Assembly: GCA_001599815.1 (NCBI GenBank)
Contig: BCIA01000005.1
Coordinates: forward strand, 4,472,472-4,536,471
From: Furcasterigmium furcatum
Taxonomy: Eukaryota > Ascomycota > Sordariomycetes > Glomerellales > Plectosphaerellaceae
Direction of reading: 5' to 3'
Length of the DNA: 64,000 nucleotides
The notes beneath the pieces are model-generated. The model was given only the letters and a program-made list of their open reading frames with translations. It was not told where the DNA came from and did not search any database. The translations under genes and the position numbers were made by a program. Of this stretch, positions 45,201-56,297 are shown piece after piece. The first letter of the stretch is position 1. Every line of letters starts with the position of its first letter.

Positions 45201-45813
45201 CCGCACCTGCTTTTATTACACAGTGGGCCCACTTTTCCGAGTGTACTGCCTTCCGTGGCTTCTGCCACCACAGGTACGTACCTATGGGCGTACTTGCGTA
45301 CCTAGTAATTGCCGTCCCGAGAGTTTCATCAGACGGGAGTTCGGGTCGGTAGCAACAGATTGTCGCCAACTTGGAACCTACCATGGAGGGCTTTGCTTTG
45401 TGCACAAACCCGCCAGCTCAAACTCCCTCGGTGAGCTGAGCAAGAGCGACGAGTCCCCCATTCCTAATTAGGTAGGAAGCGCAGAACACTAGGCCCCTGA
45501 CGTTCCCGCTGCTACTGCGATGTCGGGAGGCGCCTCGGCGGGCATGGCGGGGCTTCCAGGCCTCCTCCAGGGCCTTTGGGATGCTGCATGTTAGCGCGAC
45601 AGGGCGCACCCCTGGTCCAATCAAGGGTCGCGGGAGAAGTCGGTGATATCACCCCATTTTCCACAATAGCAGCACTTCCATCTTTGTCCCGATGCTCCGT
45701 GGACATTTTCGAGAAACATTCTCACTTCCTCCTCGCCACTCTCCCTCCTCCCTGTCCGCAAACTCCCCCAGCTCTACCGCCTCCAGAAACGCTTGCGCAG
45801 ATACCCGGAGAAG
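42201..45813. other. 3.6 kb without a supportable gene
   Basis: I see no ORF with a recognisable domain or a convincing chain of exons on either strand. The left end is the promoter and leader of the 5-phosphatase gene and the right end the promoter of the small membrane-protein gene. Two short palindromic clusters of GTAC occur: around 43152-43166 (GTACCGTACGTAGTAC) and around 45273-45301 (GGTACGTACC..GCGTACC). They resemble common ascomycete intergenic repeats rather than a mobile element. A non-coding transcript cannot be excluded. Confidence 0.4.
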
Positions 45814-46333
45814 ATGAACAACGTGGGTTGCCAGCAATTGACACTGCCATTCTTATCATCCCAAGCTAACCGCCGCCCTGCCTACAGATCAAGTCCTTCT
45901 GGTACGCCTCGCCCATGCCTCACCACACCACACCGTTACACGTGGCAACTGACACTTCCTCTCCAGGCTGGGATGGGGATCCCTCTGCGTTGCCGGCGGC
46001 GGCGCATACTACTTTGCCAAGAAGAGCATCAACGCGGACCGGATGGCCAGGCTCGACGAGCAGCGCCGCAAGAAGCAGATGATCGACTCCATGGAGTACT
46101 CCGATAACGTCCCCAGCCGCCCCATGTCGTCCGCGACAATGGGCTACGCCGATGCCACCCCCAGCGGCGGCCCCGCCCGCACCGACACCGCCGGCTCCCC
46201 GAGCCAGGAGTCCAGCGCTGACCCGGCGCCGACCCGCCATGCGCCCGCCACGGAGGGCCAGAGGGTGGCCGAGAAGAGCAAGTATGAAAATACGGCGACG
46301 TTTAGGTCTACCAAGGGGGACCGTTTCTCATGA
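45814..46333 (+). CDS. Small membrane protein (DUF4748-like), 129 aa, with micro-exons
   Basis: Three coding exons: 45814-45822 (9 nt), 45888-45901 (14 nt) and 45967-46333. Introns have donors GTGGGT and GTACGC and CAG acceptors; CTAAC precedes the first acceptor. The spliced N-terminus is MNNIKSFWLGWGSLCVAGGG, continuing AYYFAKKSINADR: one membrane segment followed by a basic, charged stretch. The rest is polar and Ser/Pro/Thr-rich and probably disordered. The layout fits a conserved fungal family of unknown function (DUF4748), which I name from memory with moderate confidence. The short N-terminal helix with a basic flank suggests a mitochondrial or ER membrane protein. Confidence 0.72.
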
Positions 46334-46892
46334 TTTCCGAGGACGGGAGGGCGTGGGCACGGAGGAGGGGAGGGGGAGTGGGAGGCATATTAGTCTGTTC
46401 CGGCGAGGGCCGCATCTTCACGACTTACGTATAACTGTACCATTATCAACTTGCAACTGGATACGCACCGGATGCTCGGGAAGAGGACTTTCTCTAATGC
46501 ACAATTGCGCCCAGGTTGTCCGCAAAGATCTCTGACGTTAACTGAGAGGATGTTCGGCGCCACCGCTCGATGCCCCGAAGCCTCTTGGCCTCAGAGATAA
46601 GGGCCGTTGAGCCACAGTATAGCTCGGAGATTCAATGATCACTTCCCGGGTCTTAATTGGCTCTGGGCAGAGCTGTACAACACCTGGATGGCCCTATCAC
46701 CTCAGGTCGCAAGTGTCAGGCTCGGCTCAGCTCGCCATATCGATTATGTAATCAGAAACATGGCAAAGCTCGATGTCTATCCCACCACCAAAGCTCCATC
46801 TCCAACAAACCAACCAACCTCACGACACCTCCCAACCACACATACCGCCTGACTTTGTGCGCTTCTCCCCGCGACATGCGCCGCTCCTCAAC
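46334..46892. promoter_or_regulatory. Intergenic: promoter of the CID/RS protein gene
   Basis: 559 bp between two plus-strand genes. An in-frame ATG at 46773 would extend the next protein by 40 poorly conserved-looking residues; otherwise this is promoter and leader. Confidence 0.35.
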
Positions 46893-48685
46893 ATGTCGAA
46901 TCCCGAGCTGGCCATAGCCAAAGTCACCTTCAGCGCCGTCCTCTTCCGCAAAGACCCCACGCCTCTCACCCGCCCAGAGATCGAGTCCTTCCACGCACTG
47001 CTCGCCAACACCATCGCGCAGTGCTCCCCTTCCAACGTCCAGGTTTGCTAGCCCTGCCCTGTCCAGCCCACGGCGCGCCACCCCGGCATTCGCGCCACGC
47101 CGCGCCGCCCTCCATGCTCGCGATACCTACCCGTCCTCGCCAGGCCGAGACTAAACCGCTACCCTCCTAGAAATGCAAGCACTGGATCCTGAGCAACCTC
47201 CGCGCCTCGTCGGCGCGCATCGCCGGTCTCGCCAAATATCTCGTCGCCTTCTCGGGCTCGTTCGAAGCTGAAGCGGCGAAGTCCAAGCCCTCGGCACGGA
47301 GACGACAGCTCCACGTGCTCTACCTCCTGAACGACGTCCTCTACCACTCCACCGTCCGCGATCGCGATGACATCTTCGCCAGGGAGCTGCAGGGCAGCCT
47401 CGCCCAGCTCTTCCACAATGCCGCGAGTTTTCAGAACTGCCCGAGACACATGAAGAAGCTCGAGGGACTGGTGGGCCTCTGGGACAGACAGCAATACTAT
47501 TCCGCTGCGTTCATCGACGAGCTGCGAGACACCATCCGGGAGGCACCCTTCGGAGGCAAAGTGTCCAAGGTGCCGGCTAAGCAGGCCCAGGAGCAGTCAA
47601 GCCAACCGTCCACAACACGGCTCGGCAAGGATGCGCCGTACATGATCCCAGCTCTGCATGGTGACCCCTCGATGGCGTGGTACGACCTCCCTGCCGCCAA
47701 CTGGCTGCCTCACCTCACGCCCAACTCGACGAAACCCATGCACCCAGACCTCATCAAGCCACTGCAGCTCCTCCCCGGCCCGGCCGACAAGGCCCTCGCC
47801 GAGGCCGTCAAAGACCTCCTGAGAGACGTCGAGCGCATCTACAGCAAAACCGGCCCGCCCGAGGACGACCAGCAGCAACACATCGTCGACATCAGCGAGC
47901 TCGGCGAGCGCGTCATCATCGACGAGATCACGGGCGAGATCATCGGCGGCGAGACATACTACGGCTGGTCCCGCGGCTTCTGCGAGAAGATGCGCCAGCG
48001 CAAGCACAAATCCAAGCTCCGCGACTCCTCCGGCCGCGGCCGCTCGCCCTCCCGCAGCAGGTCGAGAAGCATCTCCCGCTCCCCGTCCCCGCCAGCGTTC
48101 AAGCGCCGCAGACTCTCCCGCTCCGACGACTCCCGCTCCCCAAGCCGCAGCAGAAGCCGCCGGCGCCGGGAGCAACACACCCGCTCACCGTCGAGGTCCC
48201 GCTCCCCCCCTGCGCGGAGATTCAGGTCCCCCTCGCGAGACCGCTTCCGCAACCGCTCCCCCTCGCCGGGCAGAAACTCCCGCCCGTCCTTCGACCATCC
48301 GTACGGCACCACCCCCTCGCGAACGCCCTCCGCGCCGCCTCCCGCGCCCGTGCCGCACCACCAGCACATCCCCGGCCCGATACCGTCCTTTCCTCCCCCG
48401 CCACCGCTGCAGGGCGGCTTCGCGCAGTTCCCGCCCCCTCCGCCCCCGCCGCACGGGTACCAGGGCCACTGGCCGCCTCCGCCGCCTCCTCCGCCAGGCG
48501 GGCAGCAGGGTTGGTTCCCGCCGCCGCCCATGGCGCATCTCGCCGGCCAGACGGGGTGGCAGGCCCCTCCGCCGCCGCCGGGGGAGTACCAGCAGCAACA
48601 GGGCCAGCATCAGCAGCACGGTCGTGGGGGAGGGCAGCATCATCGCGGGGGGCGAAGGGGGAGAGGGGGTAATGACAGGTGGTAG
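46893..48685 (+). CDS. CID-domain RNA-processing protein with RS and proline-rich tail, 554 aa
   Basis: Two exons, 46893-47042 and 47171-48685. Residues 1 to about 150 form a CID-like helical domain (SNVQKCKHWILSNL across the intron, then LHVLYLLNDVLYHS). Such domains bind the RNA polymerase II C-terminal tail. About 335-425 are arginine-serine dipeptides, 436-530 are proline-rich, and the end is Gln/Gly/Arg-rich (RGG-like). The middle segment YYGWSRGFCEKMRQRK and overall plan resemble CHERP/SCAF-type splicing-linked proteins. It should act in the nucleus in co-transcriptional splicing or 3' processing. Start choice: 46893 begins MSNPELAIAK, directly before the domain; the in-frame ATG at 46773 is an alternative giving 594 aa. 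Confidence 0.85.
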
Positions 48686-49769
48686 CCGCAAGAAGCCGCC
48701 GTTGCTGAATAGTAGCCACAATGGAAACGCAATATCAGCCGTCACATATCGTGAACTGATCCCGTTCAATCACTATTGTATTAGCCGCCGAGGCACGTGC
48801 TACGCCTGTACTCATTCATGTCTACATAGAAGCTGATCAACAGAAGGAGAACCAATCCAGCCACTTCGCGACCTCCTCTCCCCGTTCCCAGCCAACCCCA
48901 GCGTCTCCATCCCCGCGTCGACGCGTGGAACCGAAAAGAAAGAGAGAGAAAGAAGAAAGAAACCAGAAGAAAGCCCGTCTCCCTGTATGCCGTGTAAGAC
49001 CCGCGAAGGCCCTGGATGGACCATACCAGAGGCCTAGCGGCGGCAAGGCGGGAGCGGAGGAGTGATCCCCCAGTGCTGTGAAACTCCTCTGTTTTCCCAG
49101 CCCCCCTTTTACCCTAGGCAAACCCCCGTCTCCCGTCTTGCTGCAAGTGCAAAAATGCCGAGGGGTCCATGCCGCGCCTCCCAGGCTGCTGCTGTATGTG
49201 AATGTCGAAACGATGTATGCCGCGGTGGTGAACCGCAGCCGGAAGCTAAAAATATCCAGGCGGAGGTCTTTGGACCTGCTGGTTCGTAGAAGTCGTCATT
49301 TTCCTGTCATGCCGGGGTTCCCATATGCCCCTCTCAAAAAAAGCCTTCGACAACCCGGTGTAATGTCACAAGGGTGTGGCGAGTCGAGGACCCATGCGGT
49401 GCCTGTCGGAGTTGAGCAGAAACGAACGTGCTGTCTTCTTCGGGAGACGTCGAGCTTCCAGAAAAATTAGGGATGAGCCAAGGCGCCCCGTGTTATTGAT
49501 GCGATCCGGCTCATGGTTCGTGGGCAACCCCGCTACCGTCGACCAAATTCGAGTACTATCCCATGGTGGTCAACCGAGCTGTTTCGTTGAGACGTGTCGC
49601 TTGCCCGAAATGATGCCGCATAATGCAGAGCGAGTGCGCGAGAGAAAAACAACGCCGATGATCAGAGGTGCGAACGCAGGGGGGCAGGGCGGGTGCAATG
49701 TGAGGAGTCGAAGGAGCATCGTGTTGGAGCTGGTGCGAGAGACAATGCAGGGGTCGCGAGGGTGGCAGA
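48686..49769. other. Intergenic, tail to tail
   Basis: 1.08 kb between the ends of two convergent genes; both 3' UTRs should lie here. No domain-bearing ORF was found on either strand. Confidence 0.4.
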
Positions 49770-51969
49770 TCACCTCTGCCCTCGGGAGGAGCCTACCGAA
49801 GTCTGGCGCTCATGTCCTGACCGCTGGTCCTGGAGATTCAAGGAGTCAAGGCGCTTCTGACTATCCTCAGTTCCGTCCACCTCATCCACCTTGGGTAGGG
49901 TAGGGGTATGCGTACGTGGCGCATCAGCAGCACCATTCAGCGTGCGCCTCTGGTTCGCTTGCTCGGTGATGGAGGCCCATTTCCTGGCACGCAGTTCCTC
50001 TCTCTCTGCGGCGCTGTTCTGCTGCTCGGTGTATTCGTGGGAGCAGTCGTCGAAAAGCTGCGGGTTGATTTCCATGAACAGCTTCATGGCGTTGTACACC
50101 ATGCCATGAATCGTTCTGGGATGTGTTAGAGTTGGGCACCATCTTTATGCTGCAAAGGAGTACCCACCTGTTCCAATGACCCTTGGAGTTCTCGTATAGG
50201 GGCGCGAACATGATGGGAAGAATGATCTCGACGTTGTCGCTGACAAGATTGCAGAAGTATTCGTTGTTCCAGAAGTACAATGCGCGCTCTGCGACTTGGA
50301 AGTGAGGGCTCGCGACTGACTTGGCCAGCTGGTGGAAGAGGGGCTCCTGGACCTTGGCGAATTCGGCGGGATCCATGACCTCGAAGATGTCCTCGACCTC
50401 GTTGAGGAACATAACCTCTTTCGTGCTGTTGGTCTTGGGCCAGTACCGCAACAGGCCCAGGACAACCTGGTACAGTCAGTGGGTGGGTTCGAATTTCTTG
50501 GGCGCGGATTGAGACTTACGTCCTCGGTGAGTGAGGCATCCTTTTCGAGGAATTGAACAATACAGTAGGCAAGCTGAGGATGGTACATGCTCAGGCTCTT
50601 GACTTTGTGCATCGGTAGCAGGACGCGAGTCAAGAAGATCTTGTGCTCCTCCTTGAGGGGCAGGGCGAAGCCGTTGATAATAGACCCGAGGATCTCGAGC
50701 AACTCGGCAATACCGTTGAACCGCTCGGTCTCGTAGGTGAATTGGAAGAAGACGTTGTTGATCGACCGTCGGATGAAAGACCTCAGGTTGAGGAACTTGC
50801 CATAGATGCGATGCAGGGTGGTCTTGAGGAAGTCTCTCTCGCGGGGGTCCTCCGAGTCAAAGAGCTCCAGGAGCTGCAGAACGAAACCGTGGTCGATATA
50901 AGCCTTCGCGATGTTCGTGTTGAAGTCCTGGCTCTCGATGAAGCGGAGGAAGAACTCGTAGACGACCTGAATATGCGGCCATGCAACCTCCAGCACGGGC
51001 TCATCCTCCTCCGGATCGAAAGCCTCGCCTTGGGGGTTCATGGGCGGCGGGATAGGGCGGAACAAGTTCTTGGCGAACATCTCGACCACTCGGGGGTACA
51101 TGGGTTCGGTGATGACCTGCCGGTTGTTCGCGACGTAGTCGAGGAGCTCGTGGAGCGCAAGACGCTTGATCTCCTTGGACTTCATGTCGCCGCTAGCGTC
51201 GTTGAAGTCGAAGATGACGTTGCATTGGTCGATCTTCTGCATGAAGAGGTCCTGGCGACGGTTAGGCGGGACCTCGTGGAAGCCCGGGAGCTTCTCGAGC
51301 TCGCGGTGAGCAGACACGTCGAACCGCGACGAGTGCTGGCGCTTCGGCGTTCGGAGACCCTCGGGCACGTCCTTGGGAGTCTGGTGAAGGCGATCGAACA
51401 TGAGCGACTTTGTACCAGCCTTGGGCGGCGCCAGGTCGTGAGGCATAGTTTCGGCGGCACCAGGAGGGGGGACATGCTGGACTTGGTCAGTGGACGAGCG
51501 ACAGGGCAAAGCGCGTCATGAGGGACGTACCGGTGCGCTGGGGCTGATGACTACCGTGGGCGGGAGGGTTCCGTGTCGACCAGGAGTACTGCTGCCATTA
51601 GCACCTTGCGCAGAACTCCCCGGGCTACCGAATCGATCCACGCCGGAATTCTGTTGGGCACCCAGGGGCGAGGGCTGGTTCGGGGCGCCGTGCTCTCCCG
51701 AAGCACTATTGGGAGGCAGGGGCTTGTTGCGGATATCATTCAGGGTCGAGGTCGACGAGGAGGGCGTGAGAGTCGGGGACTGGTTGGCATCGTGGCCGGA
51801 GCCCACGGACGAGGGCGAGGCGGCGCCGTCTTTGGAGTCCTTATTCTTCTTGGGCTTGCTCGGGTCCCTGCTGCGCGACAATTGAGCCTGAAAATGGGGT
51901 CAGTAGGCGGTCGCGGAAGGATGATTGGGGAAGAGGCGTTACCTTGACGCGTTGACTGAATCGGTTCAT
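49770..51969 (-). CDS. rts1: PP2A regulatory B56 (B') subunit, 661 aa
   Basis: Five exons: 51969-51943, 51887-51531, 51476-50520, 50466-50168 and 50115-49770; 1986 nt. The first coding exon is 27 nt (MNRFSQRVK). Residues 10 to about 130 are Ser/Pro-rich and disordered; about 190-570 are the conserved B56 HEAT-like solenoid (FDFNDASGDMKSKEIKR, VVYEFFLRFIESQDF, HRIYGKFLNLRSFIRR, WPKTNSTKEVMFLNE). The subunit directs PP2A to LxxIxE-containing targets in stress response, septation and mitosis. The ortholog in yeast is Rts1. The C-tail is polar with basic stretches. Its presumed leader upstream lacks ATG for about 500 nt. Confidence 0.96.
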
Positions 51970-53447
51970 CTTGACGACGGTTGGGCAATATCAGGTGCCG
52001 GAGTGTGGAGGTAGGCGGGTGGTAAGAGGCGAGACTCCCGACGAGCAGCGGTGGGGTAACGAAACAACGGGACGAGCTACCGGTCGGGATTGAGAGGTGA
52101 CGCGGACAGAAAGCGCGACGGGGCGCGATAGGGATAGATCTCGGATGCGAATCCGTCAAGGGCTGCGCTGTACGGAATCTAGCGGATGCCACAGGATTGT
52201 TATCGCCGTCCTGGGAGAACGGGGTCGGCAGGTCGGAGGAATGGCAGTGGTGTTGACACCGCTATTCTTTGGCTGCTGGGCAGGTCGAGAAGGGAGTGGA
52301 TGCCGACTCGAACGTGCTTTCGAGAGAACAGAGCTCTCGCTGCCGTGTGGGAGAATATGCAACCCAACGCGAGGTGACGGTAGCCGTCAGGAGGCTGATG
52401 GGGGGAGCAGGTGCAGGCGGGAGTGGTCGGGGTTCAAGTTGTGGTCTGGGTAAGGGGTGCGGACCGTCTGCACGCCCATTCGGAAGGGGGAGGAGGGGAA
52501 TTCGATGGACCAAAGCTCGCCGCGTGGATGGATGTTGAGAAGCGCGAGTTCGGATGGGCAGCGGGCTGCAGATGGGCGCAGTGGTGGGAGGGCTGCGGGT
52601 GCGTGGTGTTGATGGGAAATGGGATTGAGGCTGCTGGGAGTTGTTTGCGGGGCCAAGGTGTGGTGGTGGTGCGGCGGTGCGGTGCAGCGTGCTGGGCTGG
52701 GCGGGCAGCTTCGGGCAGCCGATTGCGCGTGGGACCTCTCCAGTGATTTCAGGGGCCCTGCAGCTGGGGGACGTGCCCTGGGGACTCGACTCGGACGGGG
52801 AGAGATGGATCGCTTGCTTGCTTGCTGTTGCTCGCTCGACTTGTTGGCTGGAGGTCGATCTGAAAGCTCCGATAATAGATTCGCAATCTTCGAACGGTGA
52901 TCAGCTTGTCGATGACCGCAGTTGCTGTTACAGAGCTAGGAAACGACGATTCCTCAGAGGTGGGCAGAGCTGCGATGTACTCTTTATCCCCTGTCCTGCG
53001 CGTAAGACTGGAGATAGCGCGGCTGATGGAGGAATTGTGTTAAGGTGTACACAAGGTGGAGTGGAGGTGGCTGAATGCTCAGGGTGGGTTGGACCGTGTA
53101 TTAGATCCCCGAGAGCCGCACGGGCCATTTCATGCATCACGGGGCCCGACAGTGGTGGAAGAGATTACACTGTGCCTGACCGAGCCCATGTCTCGGTGAG
53201 GCTGGAAAGCTCCTTCCTCAACACCCTGCAGCTGGTGAGGTACCTGCCCGCAAACGCCACCACACTCAAGCATCCAATCTCGCATCCATCGATATTAGGT
53301 TTCCACCCGCCTTCAACCTGCAACATACGATTTCTCTGCGATCAAGCAAAACTCACCTTTGCCTCGACGCCATGATCATGCCGAAACCCTGAACATTCAC
53401 ATCCCCCCGCCTCACGACAGTGACGGCAGCTCATGTACACGCCCACC
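51970..53447. promoter_or_regulatory. Divergent promoter and leaders: PP2A B56 / TFIIIC tau95
   Basis: 1.48 kb between divergent start codons. From 51970 to 52476 the minus strand has no ATG (about 8 expected), while the plus strand has about six, suggesting a long leader of the B56 gene. The next minus-strand ATG (52479) opens a short frame of about 29 codons. The right half has no supportable ORF. Confidence 0.45.
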
Positions 53448-55799
53448 ATGGCCTCCAGCTCTTTACCGCCGCCCACCGAAACGGGCGATACGCCAACCAT
53501 TCAACTACCCAAGAAGCATGTTGTCGACTTGGCCAGCATCGATCCAGAACTCGTGGCCATAAGCAGACCCGACCCTGGCAGGCGACCAAGCGTGCAGTCT
53601 ATTGCCAGCAGCAGCTCACAGAATAACCGCTCCGAGGATGAGGCGAATCCAAACGCAGCCCCCGTCTATCCGGTCCCCAAACGCATCATCGGCGGCGTTG
53701 AGGTGCCCATGGTCGTCATGAACCTGGACAGGGCTGAAAAGGCCTTTGGCAACATCTCAACCTTCAAGAATGTGAGGCTCATGTTCATCCGCTTTGCGGC
53801 GACTGAGCTGACCCGTCCAGATCCTCGAACTAAATCGACTCTCCATCCCCTTCTATCTCAACCCCGAGAGCCCCTACCGGCGGCCCGTCATGTCCCACCA
53901 TGCCTTGACGCACAACGTCGTTCTGAAAGTGACAGTCCCGAAGCGCACTGGCAGGAAACGCAAGCGAGGGTCCGATGGCCCTTTCGAGGGTGAAGTAGCC
54001 GAGGCAGGTCCCGTCGTAACTAAGGACAACGTCTGCTCCAAGTCTCGGCTGGATAATCCTCGCGTTCTCCGACGCAAACTTCAAGACAATGTTGACGTGT
54101 ACCGGGTCGAGCCCGTTGGGGTCGTCAAGGGCACCCATCGCTTTCGAAGTTCGTCCCAAATTGTCTCTTCTGACGCAACGTACCAATGCTGACGATGTCC
54201 AGGTCTGGCTGATTTTCAGTGGAACATGGACAAATCCCCTTTCATCCAGAATTTCCAGAGCACGGTCTTGTCAGGCGACAGTACGTTCATTAACATCCAT
54301 TCCTCTCCCATCATATCACTGATCACCGTGCAGTTTCCAAGTTGCGAGAGTTCAAGTTCCGGCCAGGCACAGACATGGGCCCAGACATCGACATCATCCC
54401 ACCGCCCTCGTGGTCCTCCTTCACTATCCCCTTCAACTACAACTACTCTCAGAATCCATATGTTCGCCCTCAGACGGACCACACTGGTACAGAGAGGCTC
54501 ATCAACACCCAGATGCCCAACTTGGTGGGATTCTTCTTGAGTGCCGATGAGCCGACGGTGCCGCAGGCGCCCCAGTCCCTCTACGATGGGCCCGACCCGG
54601 AAATGAAGAGGTGCATCGAGATCGCGCACAAACTCATGGAGGAGCGGCCAATCTTCACGAGGCGATCGCTGCTCAATGCGCTCGGGAGCCATGTCAAGAA
54701 CTCCCACATCGTCAAGCGTGCGGCAGGGTACGTGGGATACCAGTTCCGCGGCGGGCCCTTTCGAGACGCGATTATCAAGTACGGCTTAGATCCGAGAAAA
54801 GATCCCAAGTACAGGAAGTACCAGACGCTCATCTTCAACATGCGGAGGCTGCGGCCCGGGTTTGCGGGCGAGACATGGCACGGCCTGAGGAGCGTCCGGA
54901 CTGAGCAGCGTCAACCCATGGGCGACAACTTTGAAAGTCACGTTTTCGACGGCAAGGCGTTTTGGACCGACAGCAAGATCTGGCAGATCTGCGACATCAC
55001 TGACTCGGTGATTGCCAACATTGTCAACAGCTCCCCGGTTCGACCGACATGTGAGATCATGTCGAGCGGGTGGTTCCACGCCACGACGTGGGCCAAGATT
55101 AAAGCAGTGATGAAGGCCAAGATGGTCGCCATCCAGTTTGGCCGCAGACTGAAGGATGAGGAGTTTGACGAGGTCTCCCGGGTCAGGGACATCACGCCAC
55201 CCCCTGGCTCAATGGCAACCCGCCTCCCGGTGCCGGATCTCAAGCTGACCGATGAGGAGATGAGAACCATCTACGGAAGGAACTGGAGGGCGCCCAAGAA
55301 GAGGAAGACAAGGACGTTCGACTTTCGAGTGGCTGGCAGAAAGGGCCTGGAACCGGACGCGGAGCAGCAGGGCGAAGCCGAAGGCAACGCATCAGGCGAA
55401 GAAGACCACACCATGGCCAGATTTGCGCTCCAAGAAGAACTGCTGGAGGAGGGAGACGACAGCCCCGAAGACGAATCAGGCAGCGAAGTTGGCAATGGTC
55501 TGGGTGATGAGCTCGTGGAGGAGCTTTTGGATGAAGAGGACTTAGAGCTCGAGGATGAAGACGAGGACGAGGCCGACCGACCGCGGACCCTGTTGGAGGC
55601 TGCCAGGCTGGGCGACGAGCCTCGCAAGGCCGGTCAGCCTGGTTCGCAAACTGGCGCGCTTGATGAGTATGAGGTGGATTACGACGAGGAGGATTATGAC
55701 GGTGAAGAGATGGAAGACGAAGAAGGCGAGGAGCAGGAGGACGTGGAAATGGCGGAAGGCTTCGATGCAGGGGAAGACGTGGACAATGTGATACAATGA
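53448..55799 (+). CDS. tfc1: TFIIIC subunit tau95 / GTF3C5 homolog, 731 aa
   Basis: Four exons: 53448-53771, 53821-54148, 54203-54280 and 54334-55799; 2196 nt. The N-terminal region (IIGGVEVPMVVMNLDRAEKA, ILELNRLSIPFYLNP, then SLADFQWNM) matches the tau95 barrel region that binds the partner subunit. The central part (about 330-520, ERPIFTRRSLLNAL, RDAIIKYGLDPRKD) is the winged-helix DNA-binding region that contacts the A box of tRNA genes. The last 140 residues are extremely Asp/Glu-rich, as in other tau95 proteins. It works in the nucleus as part of TFIIIC, recruiting TFIIIB for RNA polymerase III. ATG 53448 sits in ACCATGG; an upstream in-frame ATG at 53433 would add five residues. Confidence 0.93.
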
Positions 55800-56297
55800 G
55801 GCCGGGGATCCTGGCTCGCAGACAATGATGTCGCTCGGGAGAGCTCAGTCGCATCCACCCCGTTGACGTCTCACCTAATAACACTCGACTTGAGAACACG
55901 AAGCCCTGAAAACCAGCGATAATTTCACTCAGAGACACCACCTCCTGTCCCTCGGGACACAGCCAACGCCCGACTCACGAGCACTAATGCAATATTCCCC
56001 CCGTCCATCCCGCAAATGGCATCCCGGAACATCGTGGACGTTACACTCCCCCGCAGACGGCCCGGATGGCGACCGACGCCACATCAGAGACGCCGTCGGC
56101 AACCTTAACTCGGTAATGCAGGGGCGGGAGAGTGACACAGCGTGACTGACCCCAACGCCACTGCGTCCGAGACACGGAGCGGGGGTTCTGCCTCAGTAAA
56201 AGGGCCCTTCATGCCAGGTTCCAGAGCTGTCTGCCTCCTCATTCTCCGTTGTTCCTCCAAGCAGCTTGCAAAGTGATTCGTACCTTAGCCGTTCACC
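55800..56297. promoter_or_regulatory. Intergenic: promoter of the NTF2-FMO gene
   Basis: 498 bp between two plus-strand genes; no supportable ORF or RNA gene. Confidence 0.35.

Noticed and set aside
45273..45301. GTACGTAC-type palindromes as a mobile-element end
   Set aside because: No inverted-repeat partner, target duplication or transposase-like ORF nearby; similar short motifs are common in ascomycete intergenic DNA.
47597..48769. Gly- and Arg-rich frames antisense to the CID/RS gene
   Set aside because: Reverse readings of the RS and polyproline coding repeats.
50643..51521. 292-codon plus-strand frame across the PP2A B56 gene
   Set aside because: Antisense shadow; the minus strand encodes the conserved B56 domain with correct splice sites.
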